A stretch of 64,000 nucleotides of DNA from Pseudomonas sp. PSB18. Its GTDB lineage: Bacteria; Pseudomonadota; Gammaproteobacteria; Pseudomonadales; Pseudomonadaceae. Under the pieces are notes generated by a model. That model did no database searches and was not told where the DNA came from. It saw only the letters and a program-made list of their open reading frames with translations. The translations under genes were made by a program, and so were the position numbers. Location of the stretch: NCBI RefSeq assembly GCF_014596565.1, contig NZ_NOIN01000004.1, positions 372,001 to 436,000 of the forward strand. The letters are read 5' to 3'. This document shows, piece after piece, positions 47,669 through 56,092 of the stretch (within the stretch, counting starts at the first letter, position 1; every line of letters starts with the position of its first letter).

Positions 47669-48826
47669 ATGAGCAGCATTTTTCAGCGCCCGGAACTGGC
47701 TGAAAGCATGGCAAATCAGCTCCTCAATCCGGGGGTCCTTGATGAAGGTTTGCGCTCAGGCTTGTTCCTATCCGGGCTGCGTAGAACCGGTAAAACCACG
47801 TTCTTACGGAACGATCTGATTCCGGCTCTCGAAAGAGAAGGTGCGCTGGTTATTTACGTGGATCTATGGAGCAATACCCTCGCCAACCCGGCCACATTAC
47901 TGCATGACGCTATCCGTAAAACGCTGCAGGAGTTGCAAACACCCGCGTCGAGCCTGCTTGAGCAGCTCAAGCGGGCCAGTGCTGTCGATGTCGGCGCGGC
48001 AGGGTTCAAGTTCGGATTCAAACTTGAGAGTATCGGCGACGTCGAAGGTACGACCCTCGCCCAGGCCTTGACCGAGGTGGTCGACCAGGCGCGGGTAGAT
48101 CTGGTACTGATTGTTGACGAAGTGCAACACGCTATCGCCTCAGAAGACGGTAATCAGATGTTGCTTGCACTGAAAGCCGCACGTGATGCTATAAACCCTC
48201 GCCCCAACACACCAGGGTACTTTCTATTTATTGGCACCGGCTCCCATCGAGCCCAAGTCAGCGAGCTCACCGCAAAACGTAATCAAGCATTTTCCGGAGC
48301 GACTTCCACACCCTACCCAGTTCTGAAGGCCGACTATGTCGAATACCTTCTGAACCGCCTGGCGGTCACCGTTAGCCGACATAAACTGCCGTCGCTGGAG
48401 ATTGCCGCTGAAGCCTTCAATACGCTCGGCAATCGTCCGGAAGAAATGCTCAAAGCACTCCGCCAGGTACTGCAGCAAGACGGAAACCCAGATCTGTTCC
48501 TGCCCGTCATTGCCAGCACACTACGCTCTGCGGCGGCAAATATAGAACTGGAAAAGGTTGAACAGCTGGGCAGTTTGGCTCAGGCCATTTTCAAAAAAAT
48601 CGCTTCGACAGAAGGCGATGCTCGTGGCATTTTTTCCGCTGACGCTGCAGCGGAATACTCAAAATTCGTAGGTCGCGACGTCCGTATCGAGGAGATTCAA
48701 CCCGTGGTGATTGCGCTGGTGGCAGAGAACATCATTATGCGCCGCGGACATGGAATCTATGCGATTACCGATCCGTTTGTTCAAGAGATTTGGCAGGAAG
48801 AACAAACGTTGATTGACGCGAGTTGA
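47669..48826 (+). CDS. P-loop ATPase (AAA/STAND-like) with C-terminal winged-helix-like region
   Basis: 385 residues. Walker A is GLRRTGKT (36-43), Walker B LVLIVDEVQ (145-153), and a sensor-like FLFIGTGSHR near 200-210. The C-terminal ~70 residues are helix-rich and may form a winged helix. Similar stand-alone ATPases occur in accessory regions of bacterial genomes, some with toxin or DUF4143-type partners; no function is established. It is convergent with the RES toxin gene (28-bp gap). Confidence 0.8.
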   Translation: MSSIFQRPELAESMANQLLNPGVLDEGLRSGLFLSGLRRTGKTTFLRNDLIPALEREGALVIYVDLWSNTLANPATLLHDAIRKTLQELQTPASSLLEQLKRASAVDVGAAGFKFGFKLESIGDVEGTTLAQALTEVVDQARVDLVLIVDEVQHAIASEDGNQMLLALKAARDAINPRPNTPGYFLFIGTGSHRAQVSELTAKRNQAFSGATSTPYPVLKADYVEYLLNRLAVTVSRHKLPSLEIAAEAFNTLGNRPEEMLKALRQVLQQDGNPDLFLPVIASTLRSAAANIELEKVEQLGSLAQAIFKKIASTEGDARGIFSADAAAEYSKFVGRDVRIEEIQPVVIALVAENIIMRRGHGIYAITDPFVQEIWQEEQTLIDAS

Positions 48827-48854
48827 CCCAGCGCTACCAGCACCAGCACTCAGC

Positions 48855-49532
48855 TCATACCTGACTTACCTCAAACACAAACGATATCTCCCGCTTCTGG
48901 GCGCTCCAGACATACCGGATATGCTTGCCCTGCACCGGAATCGAAACCGCTGGCGGGCGAAATGCGGCGACGCATTCGTGACCGGGCAGGCGGACGCTGT
49001 TGTAGAGCAGGCCCCAGGATAATGTTTCTCGCAGTTGCCGGGCGAATACCTGGGACAGGCCGTAAGCGGTGGGGTCCGGGTCGTGGAGGTGGGGGTAGTC
49101 GTGGCGGATGTCGTGCAAGGGCTTGATGACCTGGTTGACGTAGGTGCGCATGGTCAATTCCAGGTCCGGCTCATTGGTTGCCCCGAGAAAACGCGCCTGG
49201 TGATAGCAGGTCTCGGCAATGGCGGCTTCCTGGCTGCTGGCGGCATAGTAGACACCGAAGGTGCCGTCGCTGAAGCGACTGCTTTTGCCGATGTGGGTGA
49301 ATGCAGCCATCACCGGCGAGGAACCGGGTCCGGAAACCCGGTCTTCGGGACGTACCCGTGACAGCACGCCGGCCTCCTCCATCAATCGATCGTTGGTCAG
49401 CGCTTCAAGGGCATAAGCCGTGGGCAAATCCTCGGGGTCGAGCACGTCTTCGAATAGCGTGATCGGCGGGAAGCAGCTATTGACGATCCGATAGGCACCC
49501 TTCCATTGCGGCTCCGTCAGAGGTGGTGTCAT
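48855..49532 (-). CDS. RES-domain toxin
   Basis: 225 residues from ATG 49532, overlapping the antitoxin stop by one base (TGATG). The RES-domain residues are visible: AYRIVN near the start, GVYYAASSQEAAIAETCYH in the middle and a C-terminal serine region, arranged like the ADP-ribosyl-transferase/NAD-degrading fold of this family. It is expected to deplete NAD+ and stop growth unless bound by its antitoxin. An in-frame extension to 49655 lies inside the antitoxin gene and is rejected. Confidence 0.92.
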   Translation of the reverse strand: MTPPLTEPQWKGAYRIVNSCFPPITLFEDVLDPEDLPTAYALEALTNDRLMEEAGVLSRVRPEDRVSGPGSSPVMAAFTHIGKSSRFSDGTFGVYYAASSQEAAIAETCYHQARFLGATNEPDLELTMRTYVNQVIKPLHDIRHDYPHLHDPDPTAYGLSQVFARQLRETLSWGLLYNSVRLPGHECVAAFRPPAVSIPVQGKHIRYVWSAQKREISFVFEVSQV

Positions 49533-49942
49533 CAGCCTCGCACTCCGTCGAGGTAGCGCCGCACATCGGCTATATCCACCACCCGCCCGGCCAACATGTA
49601 GGACAGCGCCGACTGGCCATTGAACGGCGCAGCGGCGTTGGGACTGCTGACCCATTGATAGGCCCGGTCCCGGCTGTTGCTGAAGATGATGCTCAGCGCC
49701 TTGTGGATCCCCATGAGATAGGAAATACGCTCCAAGGTGTCACGGGGCAACCTGACGTTGGCGGGTAATTGTTTGTACTTGTAGAAGGTCGTGTTCCCCA
49801 CCTTGCCCAGCAACGTGCGCTGTTGCTCGACGCTGCAGCCCCACAACTCCATGAGGTTGAAGAAAAACTTCAACGCGATTCGCCCCGCATCCGGGGAATC
49901 CAGTTGTTGCTGTGCGTTGAGGGTGATAGAGGAAGTAGCCAT
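49532..49942 (-). CDS. Xre/MbcA/ParS-type antitoxin
   Basis: 136 residues: an N-terminal helix-turn-helix part (KFFFNLMELWGCSVEQQRTL with FYKYKQLPANVRLPRDTLER) and a C-terminal toxin-binding domain (ALSYMLAGRVVDIADVRRYL), the classic MbcA/ParS pattern. It neutralises the following RES toxin and probably represses the operon. An AAAAAGGAG ribosome site lies upstream. A palindrome at 50000-50014 may be its operator. Confidence 0.92.
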   Translation of the reverse strand: MATSSITLNAQQQLDSPDAGRIALKFFFNLMELWGCSVEQQRTLLGKVGNTTFYKYKQLPANVRLPRDTLERISYLMGIHKALSIIFSNSRDRAYQWVSSPNAAAPFNGQSALSYMLAGRVVDIADVRRYLDGVRG

Positions 49943-49999
49943 GGGATTTGGGCTCCTTTTTACGGGTGATGCTTAGAGAATAGTACACATATGGATATA

Positions 50000-50014
50000 A
50001 ATTAAGATTTAATT
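50000..50014. promoter_or_regulatory. Palindrome upstream of the RES/Xre operon, candidate operator
   Basis: AATTAA-GAT-TTAATT, a perfect 6-bp inverted repeat in an AT-rich stretch ~58 bp before the antitoxin start, close to a TACTAT -10-like box on the minus strand. The rest of the 380-bp divergent gap to the LysR gene holds no gene that I can support. Confidence 0.4.
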
Positions 50015-50322
50015 CGCAAACAAACAACTCAAAGTTGAATTTCAGGTTCTGCTGATACCCGTCAGTTGAAATCAAGGCTCCGACGGGTTTTATCGCTTTA
50101 TTGCCTGGCCTCAGCCCTGACAAGAAGAATTACACAAGCCAACACACGCCAAATCAGCAAAAAACCAAAATCCCACATAAGCTCCAGACAGCACCTCCCG
50201 GAGCTTTTCACCATAAAACCGCGACAACCGTGGCAAGCTGCACGATGATAGCCGCATGCACTGCCTGACCCGGGCCAGGTGCACAACAATAGCGAGCCCA
50301 CTTAAGCAGAGGGCATTACCTC

Positions 50323-51249
50323 ATGGATAGCAGAACCCTACGCAACCTCATGCGCATCGTGCAGACCGGCTCGTTGTCGGCGGCAGCGGAACATTCGTGC
50401 CTCACGGTGCAGGCATTGGCGGCGCAGTTGAACAAGGTCGAGGAACAATTCGGTTTCCGGCTGTTCAGGCGTTCGAACAAGGGCCTGACGTTGACGAGCC
50501 AAGGCTCGGAACTGACCCCTTTCATGGATCAGGTGCTGGTGGCCACACGGCAGCTCGAAGAAAAAGTCACGGAGCTCAAGAAGCCGCGACAGCGCACGTT
50601 GAAAATGGCGCTCAATACCACCCTGCCGGCGGAGTTCAACCGGCGGATGATCGATCGGTTGATAGCCGTCTTCCCCCAGTATCAGCTGGAATTCAGTTAC
50701 GCCGAATCGATGGAGAACCTGAGCAAACTCAAGAATGAAGATTTTGACCTGGCCATCCTGATCGGGGCGCAGCAGAGCGGCTTTTCCAGCATCACGATGC
50801 CTGATGTGCAGGTGCGGGTGGTGGGTGCCCATTGTGGCAATGAAGGCGATTCCCTCGGTTTGCTTGGAGACAGGTTTCAGGTACGTCCCGCCGAAGAGTG
50901 TCCGTACTCCCACAGCTTCCTCCGTTTTCTCGATGCGGGGCTGGGCGAATACGGCTCAAGTCAGCGGATGGTGTATTCCTGCAGTGAAACGCTGACGTTG
51001 TCGTTGATTACCCAACTCGATGGCCTGGGGCTGGTATCCCGGGATGCGGCACTGCGCAATGGCCTGACGATCTTCCCGGACTTCGAGGACTATCTCGAGG
51101 TTCGCCTGGCGGTGAACAATCCTGAACTGTCCGGCCAGGCGCTGCACGATGTGGTGGACCTGGCGCTACAGGAACGAACCGAGCGCGATATACGCCGCCG
51201 TGCCCACCGCCACACTGAGAAACAGGTTACGGCTGAAATACGCACATAG
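50323..51249 (+). CDS. LysR-family transcriptional regulator
   Basis: 308 residues: an N-terminal winged helix (RIVQTGSLSAAAEHSCLTVQ, then FRLFRRSNKGLTLTSQG) and a LysR substrate-binding domain. The last ~29 residues (from about 280, Arg/Glu/His-rich) are unlike a normal LysR tail and are encoded antisense to azlD, with an 84-bp overlap at 51166-51249. It is convergent with the dioxygenase-azlCD operon and may regulate it, but no binding site is evident. Confidence 0.88.
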   Translation: MDSRTLRNLMRIVQTGSLSAAAEHSCLTVQALAAQLNKVEEQFGFRLFRRSNKGLTLTSQGSELTPFMDQVLVATRQLEEKVTELKKPRQRTLKMALNTTLPAEFNRRMIDRLIAVFPQYQLEFSYAESMENLSKLKNEDFDLAILIGAQQSGFSSITMPDVQVRVVGAHCGNEGDSLGLLGDRFQVRPAEECPYSHSFLRFLDAGLGEYGSSQRMVYSCSETLTLSLITQLDGLGLVSRDAALRNGLTIFPDFEDYLEVRLAVNNPELSGQALHDVVDLALQERTERDIRRRAHRHTEKQVTAEIRT

Positions 51250-51483
51250 CAGCGTCGGAATCGCCGCGTAGAACTCCGGGCGGTCGAGTTGTATCTGCTG
51301 ATCCTTGATCAACAACGGGGTGAGGCTGATGGCAGCGACGATCGCCACCGGCAGGTATTCCAGGGCACGGGCGATGAATGGCGGCCAGTGTTCGGTGTTG
51401 ACCTGCAACGGCAAGGCCCGCGGCAGGAAAGTCACGACCATCATCAGGCCCACGACCAGGATCAGGAACGTTTGGTCAGGCAT
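51166..51483 (-). CDS. azlD: AzlD-type branched-chain amino-acid exporter subunit
   Basis: 105 residues with about four membrane helices; starts MPDQTFLILVVGLMMVVTFL and includes the conserved R(A)LP motif (FLPRALPLQ). AzlD is the small partner of AzlC. Its start lies 22 bases inside azlC, and its 3' end overlaps the LysR gene on the other strand. Confidence 0.9.
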   Translation of the reverse strand: MPDQTFLILVVGLMMVVTFLPRALPLQVNTEHWPPFIARALEYLPVAIVAAISLTPLLIKDQQIQLDRPEFYAAIPTLLCAYFSRNLFLSVAVGTAAYIALGSFL

Positions 51484-52175
51484 ACGCCCACCCCGCAGCC
51501 AACGAACGTGGCAATGAAGACATTGAACGGCGAACTGCCCAGCAGGCTCAGCCCGCCCATGCAGACAACAGCCGCCAGGGCTGCGATCAGCTTGTTACGG
51601 GTATTGCACAGCGAAACCAGCACGTAGAGCATCATCGCGGTCAAGGCATAGTCGAGCTGATACTTGATCAGGTGCGCCGCGTATTGCGCGCACACGGCGC
51701 CCAACAAGCCGCCAAGCACCCATGACGTATGGCAAAATAGGTTGAAGCCGATCAGATAGCGCACACTCACCGGCGCTCCGCTACCCAGCTTCACGCTGTG
51801 GAACGCGAACGACTCGTCCGTAAGCCCGGACGCATAGCACCAACGCTCGAAACGACTGAGCCCCAACGCACGCAATGCCTTGGCCATGTAGACCGACATC
51901 AGCATGTGTCGCGCATTGATCAGGAATGTAGTGAGCACGATGGTGGTCAGCGACGCCCCGCTGGAAATCAACGCCAGCGCCGCGAACTGCGAAGCGCCCG
52001 CGTAGACGAACAGGCACATCGCCACCGGCAACCACAAGGGTAGCCCGGCATTGACCGCCATCAGACCGAACACAAACGAAACCGTAAAATAACCCGCTAC
52101 CACCGGACTGGCTTCGGCGAAGGTACGCGAGGCTTGTGGTTCGACCACCAGCGGCTGGCTGGAAGTCTTGCTCAT
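51462..52175 (-). CDS. azlC: AzlC-type branched-chain amino-acid exporter subunit
   Basis: 237 residues with about six helices and the AzlC signatures SFVFGLMAVNAGL, FVYAGASQFAALALI, NARHMLMSVYMA and GLTDESFAF. AzlCD exports branched-chain amino acids and gives azaleucine resistance in Bacillus. Its start overlaps the GNAT gene stop by four bases, placing it in one operon with the acetyltransferase and dioxygenase. Confidence 0.92.
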   Translation of the reverse strand: MSKTSSQPLVVEPQASRTFAEASPVVAGYFTVSFVFGLMAVNAGLPLWLPVAMCLFVYAGASQFAALALISSGASLTTIVLTTFLINARHMLMSVYMAKALRALGLSRFERWCYASGLTDESFAFHSVKLGSGAPVSVRYLIGFNLFCHTSWVLGGLLGAVCAQYAAHLIKYQLDYALTAMMLYVLVSLCNTRNKLIAALAAVVCMGGLSLLGSSPFNVFIATFVGCGVGVCLTKRS

Positions 52176-52609
52176 AGATCCCTCTCGAAAGTGATTTCAC
52201 CCCGCGGTTCGCAGAACCCCTGGGCTGCCCAGAAACGCTTGCCGGCCAGGTTAGCATCGTCGACGAACAGGAACATGCGCAGCACGCCCACCCGTTTCAT
52301 GTCGGCGGATGCCGCTTCCACCAGGCGCTGGCCCAGGCCCCGGGTGCGATGCCTTGGGCTGACCGCCAGGTGATTGATGGTGCCACGGGTACCGAGCATG
52401 CCGCCAATCACCGCGCCCACCACGCTGCCACCGGCATCGATGGCCAGGTACGCTGTGGTGGTTTCCTGCAACAACACCCCTCGCAGGAACCGGGCATCCT
52501 GCCATTCGCAGAACGACACTTCGTCGAAACCGCGAAAAAACTGCTCCATTCGCTCGGCATCCCTGACCATCGCCCGGCGCAACAGTACCTGCGGCTCCGG
52601 ATCGTCCAT
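52172..52609 (-). CDS. GNAT-family N-acetyltransferase
   Basis: 145 residues from ATG 52609; an extension to 52696 would overlap the dioxygenase gene. The acetyl-CoA-binding motif is HLAVSPRHRTRGLGQRLVEAA, close to the R-x-x-G-x-G/A pattern, and the C-terminal DDANLAGKRFWAAQGF block is typical of the fold. It is the second gene of the dioxygenase operon, 13 bp after the dioxygenase stop. Its substrate may be the hydroxylated amino acid (inference). Confidence 0.88.
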   Translation of the reverse strand: MDDPEPQVLLRRAMVRDAERMEQFFRGFDEVSFCEWQDARFLRGVLLQETTTAYLAIDAGGSVVGAVIGGMLGTRGTINHLAVSPRHRTRGLGQRLVEAASADMKRVGVLRMFLFVDDANLAGKRFWAAQGFCEPRGEITFERDL

Positions 52610-52622
52610 GGGTACCAGCTGT

Positions 52623-53369
52623 TCAGCGAACAATGTCAAAAGCGGTCCCGGGCCGCGAGAAGGAAATCGCCAGGATCTGCCTGAACGCCATTTCATGACT
52701 GTGGATATTGCGAGCCGGGGTCACGTAGTGACGCATGTCGCGATCGAGGAAAAACGTCGTATCGAGGATGTCCTCATAGGTCATCGCCGCCAATTGTTCT
52801 TCCTGGGCGGTATACAACCGGCTCTCCGCGCCCGCCACATTGTGACGGCCCCAGAAATGTACGCCACTGAACGGATACCCGTCGCAGTGAATCCCTTCGG
52901 GAGTGATTTCCAACTGTTTGCCCGGCTTGATCTCGATGCGGATCTGATGGATCTGGCACTGCCAGATTTCATCATGCAGCTCTTGCGGCAGGACGTTCTT
53001 GTACACCTCGAAGTCCGTGTCGATCAGGCTGCGCATCACTGGCGAATTGATCACTTCGTTGGAGAAATCCTGGAAGTGCCGCTCCAGCCCGCCGACGTAG
53101 CTGTTGTTGGCCTTGGACTGGATATAAGCCCGATGTTCGAGCTGCTTGAGCTCGCGGGTCTGGGGGTTGTATTCGAAGTCGCTGTAACGGCGAAAACGCA
53201 TGCCTGACTCGGCCTGGCCGTAGTAGCTGTCCGGTTCCATGTTGTCCCAGCTTTTGGTCAGCCGGACAAAGTCGCCGAAATGACCGTAGAGATTGAAGTC
53301 TCCACCGCGGACGTTAACGTATTTGTCACGTCGTAGCGCTTCGCCCACTTCCCTGTTCAGAACGATCAT
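52623..53369 (-). CDS. 2-oxoglutarate/Fe(II) dioxygenase, amino-acid hydroxylase type (2OG-Fe_Oxy_2)
   Basis: 248 residues. The iron ligands are readable as H161-x-D163 (GIHCDGYPF) and H214 (MRHYVTPAR), with a spacing like that of the bacterial L-isoleucine/leucine/methionine hydroxylases of the IDO family; length fits too (~240-250). FSGVHFWGRHNV and SFSRPGTAFD are further family-like blocks. It heads the operon dioxygenase-GNAT-azlC-azlD; a GGAG lies ~11 bases before the ATG on the minus strand. Likely a free aliphatic amino-acid hydroxylase; substrate inferred from the AzlCD exporter. Confidence 0.85.
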   Translation of the reverse strand: MIVLNREVGEALRRDKYVNVRGGDFNLYGHFGDFVRLTKSWDNMEPDSYYGQAESGMRFRRYSDFEYNPQTRELKQLEHRAYIQSKANNSYVGGLERHFQDFSNEVINSPVMRSLIDTDFEVYKNVLPQELHDEIWQCQIHQIRIEIKPGKQLEITPEGIHCDGYPFSGVHFWGRHNVAGAESRLYTAQEEQLAAMTYEDILDTTFFLDRDMRHYVTPARNIHSHEMAFRQILAISFSRPGTAFDIVR

Positions 53370-53542
53370 TTTTATTAGGTCTCCACTGCATTGAGCGGCC
53401 TAATCTAGTAGGTGCAGAATTTCCGTCCATGAAAAAGAATTTGAGTCACTTCAAGTCGCACTTGAAACGAAGGGTGAAGAGCCACTAGTACGACTTTTTA
53501 TCGGGAAAACAGTCGATTACAGCAATATTTCTGGCGCCAAAA

Positions 53543-53582
53543 GCCAGAAACCCCCGAATTTGGATTCGAGGGTTTTTTCTGG
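53543..53582. terminator. Terminator downstream of the OprD gene
   Basis: A long hairpin GCCAGAAACCCCCGAAT/ATTCGAGGGTTTTTTCTGGC with a TTGG loop region; the T-run lies inside the right arm. It separates oprD from the dioxygenase operon's promoter region. Confidence 0.75.
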
Positions 53583-53603
53583 CTCAGCTGATGCGATCAA
53601 GCC

Positions 53604-54890
53604 TCAGAAGACATTGATCGGGTAATCCACGAACACTCGCAGCTCGTTGCCGCTGACGTTGTACTCGCTGGATTTTTGCGAAACACGCAGGACGGAACTG
53701 CGCAACCTCACGCTGAGATCCTTGGCCGGACCGTTCTGGACCACGTATTTGAGCTGGTTGAAAATCTCGCGCTCGGTGCCTCCTTCACTGGTGGAGGTGG
53801 TGATGTTATCGCCACGCACGTAAGCGACGTTATAGGTCAGGCCGGGAACGCCGAACGTGGTGAAATCCAGGCCGTAGCCCAGTTGCCAGCTACGTTCATC
53901 TTCAGCGTTGAAATCGGACCAGTAGGAGTTGGCCAGGTAGATCGTGTTACCGCCGTCCCCCACCCGATTCTGTTCACGCTGATAGCCACCGTAGGCATAC
54001 CCCAGGTTGCTGTCGCCCGTGCTGCGCTGGTGAGCGAGCGTGAAGCTGTGCGGCCCGGTAGCGAAGGTGGCGGCCAGACTCCAGATCTTGTTGTCATCGC
54101 CAGTGACGTTGTTCTCACGAACGTAGTCGTTGTCCAGCTTGGTGCGGTAGCCATTGAAGTCCAGCGTCAGGGACTGATCCTTCGCCAGTGGGAACACGTA
54201 GTTGGCGTTGACGTATTGCTTCTTCAGCACATCTTCGACATCCGAGGCGTAGAGCGCGGCCTTGAATTGCTCGGTGAACTGATAACTGCCGCCCAATACG
54301 TTGATCGACTTCAGTCCGCCGCTGTCGCGACCTTCGGCGCTCTTGCGCGATTCAGCGGTGAAACGGCCGGCGTTCAGTTCCAGGCCCTTGATCTCTTTGG
54401 ACGTGACCAGCGTGCCGGTATAGCTTTCCGGCAACAGCCGCGAGTTGTCGTAACTCAACACCGGCAAGGCCGGCATCTGGTCACCATAGGCCAACACCGT
54501 GTTGGAGACGCGGAACTTCACCGCTGCACCGAACTTGGACAGATCATCCGCCGCGTTACCGCTATCGCCTTGCTTGAAGAAGTCGATGCCGCCCGCACCG
54601 CTGCGGCCTTTGCCACCATCCAGACGCAATGCGTACAGGCCAAAGGCGTCCACCCCCACACCGACGGTGCCTTGGGTAAAGCCGGACGAGAACGTACCGA
54701 TGGCCGCCTGTCCCCATTCGGCTTTGTCCCGGTTGCCATCTTTGTAGTCACGATTGATATACGCGTTGCGCAACAGCACTTTCAGGCTGCTGTCTTCAAC
54801 GAATCCATTGGACTCAGACTGGTCGCTGGCCATGGCTTGGGTCGTGCTCAAAATCCCCAGTGCGATCAAACCGATGCGCGTGTTCAACAT
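53604..54890 (-). CDS. OprD-family outer-membrane porin
   Basis: 428 residues with a signal peptide (MLNTRIGLIALGILSTTQAMA) and a beta-barrel of the OprD/OpdX type, which begins SLKVLLRNAYINRDYKD and ends with a hydrophobic C-terminal strand finishing in Phe (VFVDYPINVF), the Bam signal. Members carry basic amino acids, small peptides or carboxylates. Linked genes here do not define the substrate. It is a single-gene unit with terminators on both sides. Confidence 0.93.
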   Translation of the reverse strand: MLNTRIGLIALGILSTTQAMASDQSESNGFVEDSSLKVLLRNAYINRDYKDGNRDKAEWGQAAIGTFSSGFTQGTVGVGVDAFGLYALRLDGGKGRSGAGGIDFFKQGDSGNAADDLSKFGAAVKFRVSNTVLAYGDQMPALPVLSYDNSRLLPESYTGTLVTSKEIKGLELNAGRFTAESRKSAEGRDSGGLKSINVLGGSYQFTEQFKAALYASDVEDVLKKQYVNANYVFPLAKDQSLTLDFNGYRTKLDNDYVRENNVTGDDNKIWSLAATFATGPHSFTLAHQRSTGDSNLGYAYGGYQREQNRVGDGGNTIYLANSYWSDFNAEDERSWQLGYGLDFTTFGVPGLTYNVAYVRGDNITTSTSEGGTEREIFNQLKYVVQNGPAKDLSVRLRSSVLRVSQKSSEYNVSGNELRVFVDYPINVF

Positions 54891-54986
54891 AATTGTTTTC
54901 CTTGTAATGGGTTGATACGCACTGCGACCGGCAGCCGAAATGGCGCTTTTTGCGCTCTTTTCGAACTCTTGCCCCTGAAATAATGA

Positions 54987-55025
54987 AAAGGCCCGCCCAC
55001 GAGAAATCGTGTCGGGCCTTTTTAT
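54987..55025. terminator. Bidirectional terminator downstream of the DsbA-family gene
   Basis: Stem AAAAGGCCCG/CGGGCCTTTTT with inner ACGA/TCGT pairs and a GAAA loop. It is followed by T-rich sequence on the plus strand and a TTTTCATT tail on the minus strand. Confidence 0.85.
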
Positions 55026-55129
55026 TATTTAAGAGTCATGGCTGTTAGCCACAGGCGTGGGACGAATCCTAGCCGCGCCTTCAAGAATGTGTCAATTTCG
55101 TTAATCGTCTGTAATCAGGCGAAAAACGT

Positions 55130-55804
55130 CTAAGACCCCGGACATCCATCCAGGCTGCAGACCGGGGTCGGAGAAGAGGCCTGCACCGGCAAGGACAGAT
55201 TCAACCACTCGGCGAATGCCTCGGGTTTGCCAAGCCAAGGACCAATGTCCACTCGTGTGAACTGCCCATCCTGTTGCAGGACCAGGGTCGGGAAGCCCTG
55301 GCCACCGACCTGGGCCAGCAAGGCACGGCTGGCCTTGATATGAGCCTCCACATCAACCACGGTGAAAACCGACTGGAATGCCTCGGATTCAAGTCCGATG
55401 GCCTGGGCCAGTTCCAGCAGCACCGCTTCATCGGCAATTCTGCGGCCTTCAACGTAATGTGCGGTTTGCAAGCGCTCCAGCAGGTCCAACCCCCGTCCAC
55501 CCAGTTGCTCGGCAGCGAGAATCGCTGCGATGGGTGGCGCCGAGTCGAACACCGCACGTTCGTCCCGCAGCAATCCCTCGAAATAGGCCTCACCAAACGG
55601 CTGGCCGGTGTATTCGGCGATCCGCCGGTCATGGGGCATGACGTAATTGCGCAATTGGGGTGAGACCGGTTGGCGATTGGCACCGGTCATCATGCCGCCG
55701 CCATGGGCGATCACCGGCAGTACCGCACGGGCGGCTTGCACCAGCGGCTTGGCACCGTAGCACCAGCCGCAGAGCGGGTCGTAGATGTAATGAAGGGTGA
55801 TCAT
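55130..55804 (-). CDS. DsbA-family (FrnE-like) oxidoreductase, cytoplasmic
   Basis: 224 residues with a thioredoxin fold and redox motif CGWC (C12, C15) at the very N-terminus (YIYDPLCGWCYGA). There is a helical insert and the cis-proline block GFPTLVLQ. There is no signal peptide, so it is not a periplasmic DsbA but a FrnE/2-hydroxychromene-isomerase-like member. A C-terminal Cys pair (VCSLDGCPGS) is unusual. It is a single gene. Confidence 0.9.
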   Translation of the reverse strand: MITLHYIYDPLCGWCYGAKPLVQAARAVLPVIAHGGGMMTGANRQPVSPQLRNYVMPHDRRIAEYTGQPFGEAYFEGLLRDERAVFDSAPPIAAILAAEQLGGRGLDLLERLQTAHYVEGRRIADEAVLLELAQAIGLESEAFQSVFTVVDVEAHIKASRALLAQVGGQGFPTLVLQQDGQFTRVDIGPWLGKPEAFAEWLNLSLPVQASSPTPVCSLDGCPGS

Positions 55805-55918
55805 GGAAACTCCGCTAGCCGTCAGGACTGAGTAACGGCAGCGTAGCCTCAGGGAGGTCGCGGAAAAACGTCGGAATGGCTTTCAGTCTGTTTCGTGAAT
55901 CGGTCGAATCCCGTGCCC

Positions 55919-56013
55919 CCCTGTGGGAGCGAGCCTGCTCGCGATAGCGGTGTACCAGCTGGCATCGATGCAGCTGATCCGTCGCTATCGCGAGCAGGCT
56001 CGCTCCCACAGGG
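55919..56013. repeat. REP doublet
   Basis: CCCTGTGGGAGCGAGCCTGCTCGCGATAGCG and its perfect inverted partner CGCTATCGCGAGCAGGCTCGCTCCCACAGGG around a ~33-bp spacer that is itself partly palindromic (CAGCTGGCATCGATGCAGCTG). Confidence 0.93.
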
Positions 56014-56041
56014 TCTGTTTCAGTCTCTGGTCCGTGCACAC

Positions 56042-56076
56042 AAAAAAAGCGCTGCCATCCCGGCCAGCGCTTTTTA
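56042..56076. terminator. Terminator after the 66-residue ORF
   Basis: AAAAAAAGCGCTGGCC-type hairpin (AAAAAGCGCTG/CAGCGCTTTTT with a ~12-base loop), symmetric and able to act in both directions. Confidence 0.85.
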
Positions 56077-56092
56077 TCAATCCGTCGAATTC

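Noticed and set aside
50057..50095. ACCCGTC/GACGGGT hairpin followed by TTTAT in the RES/LysR gap
   Set aside because: The loop is ~25 bases and no plus-strand gene ends before it; not a convincing terminator.
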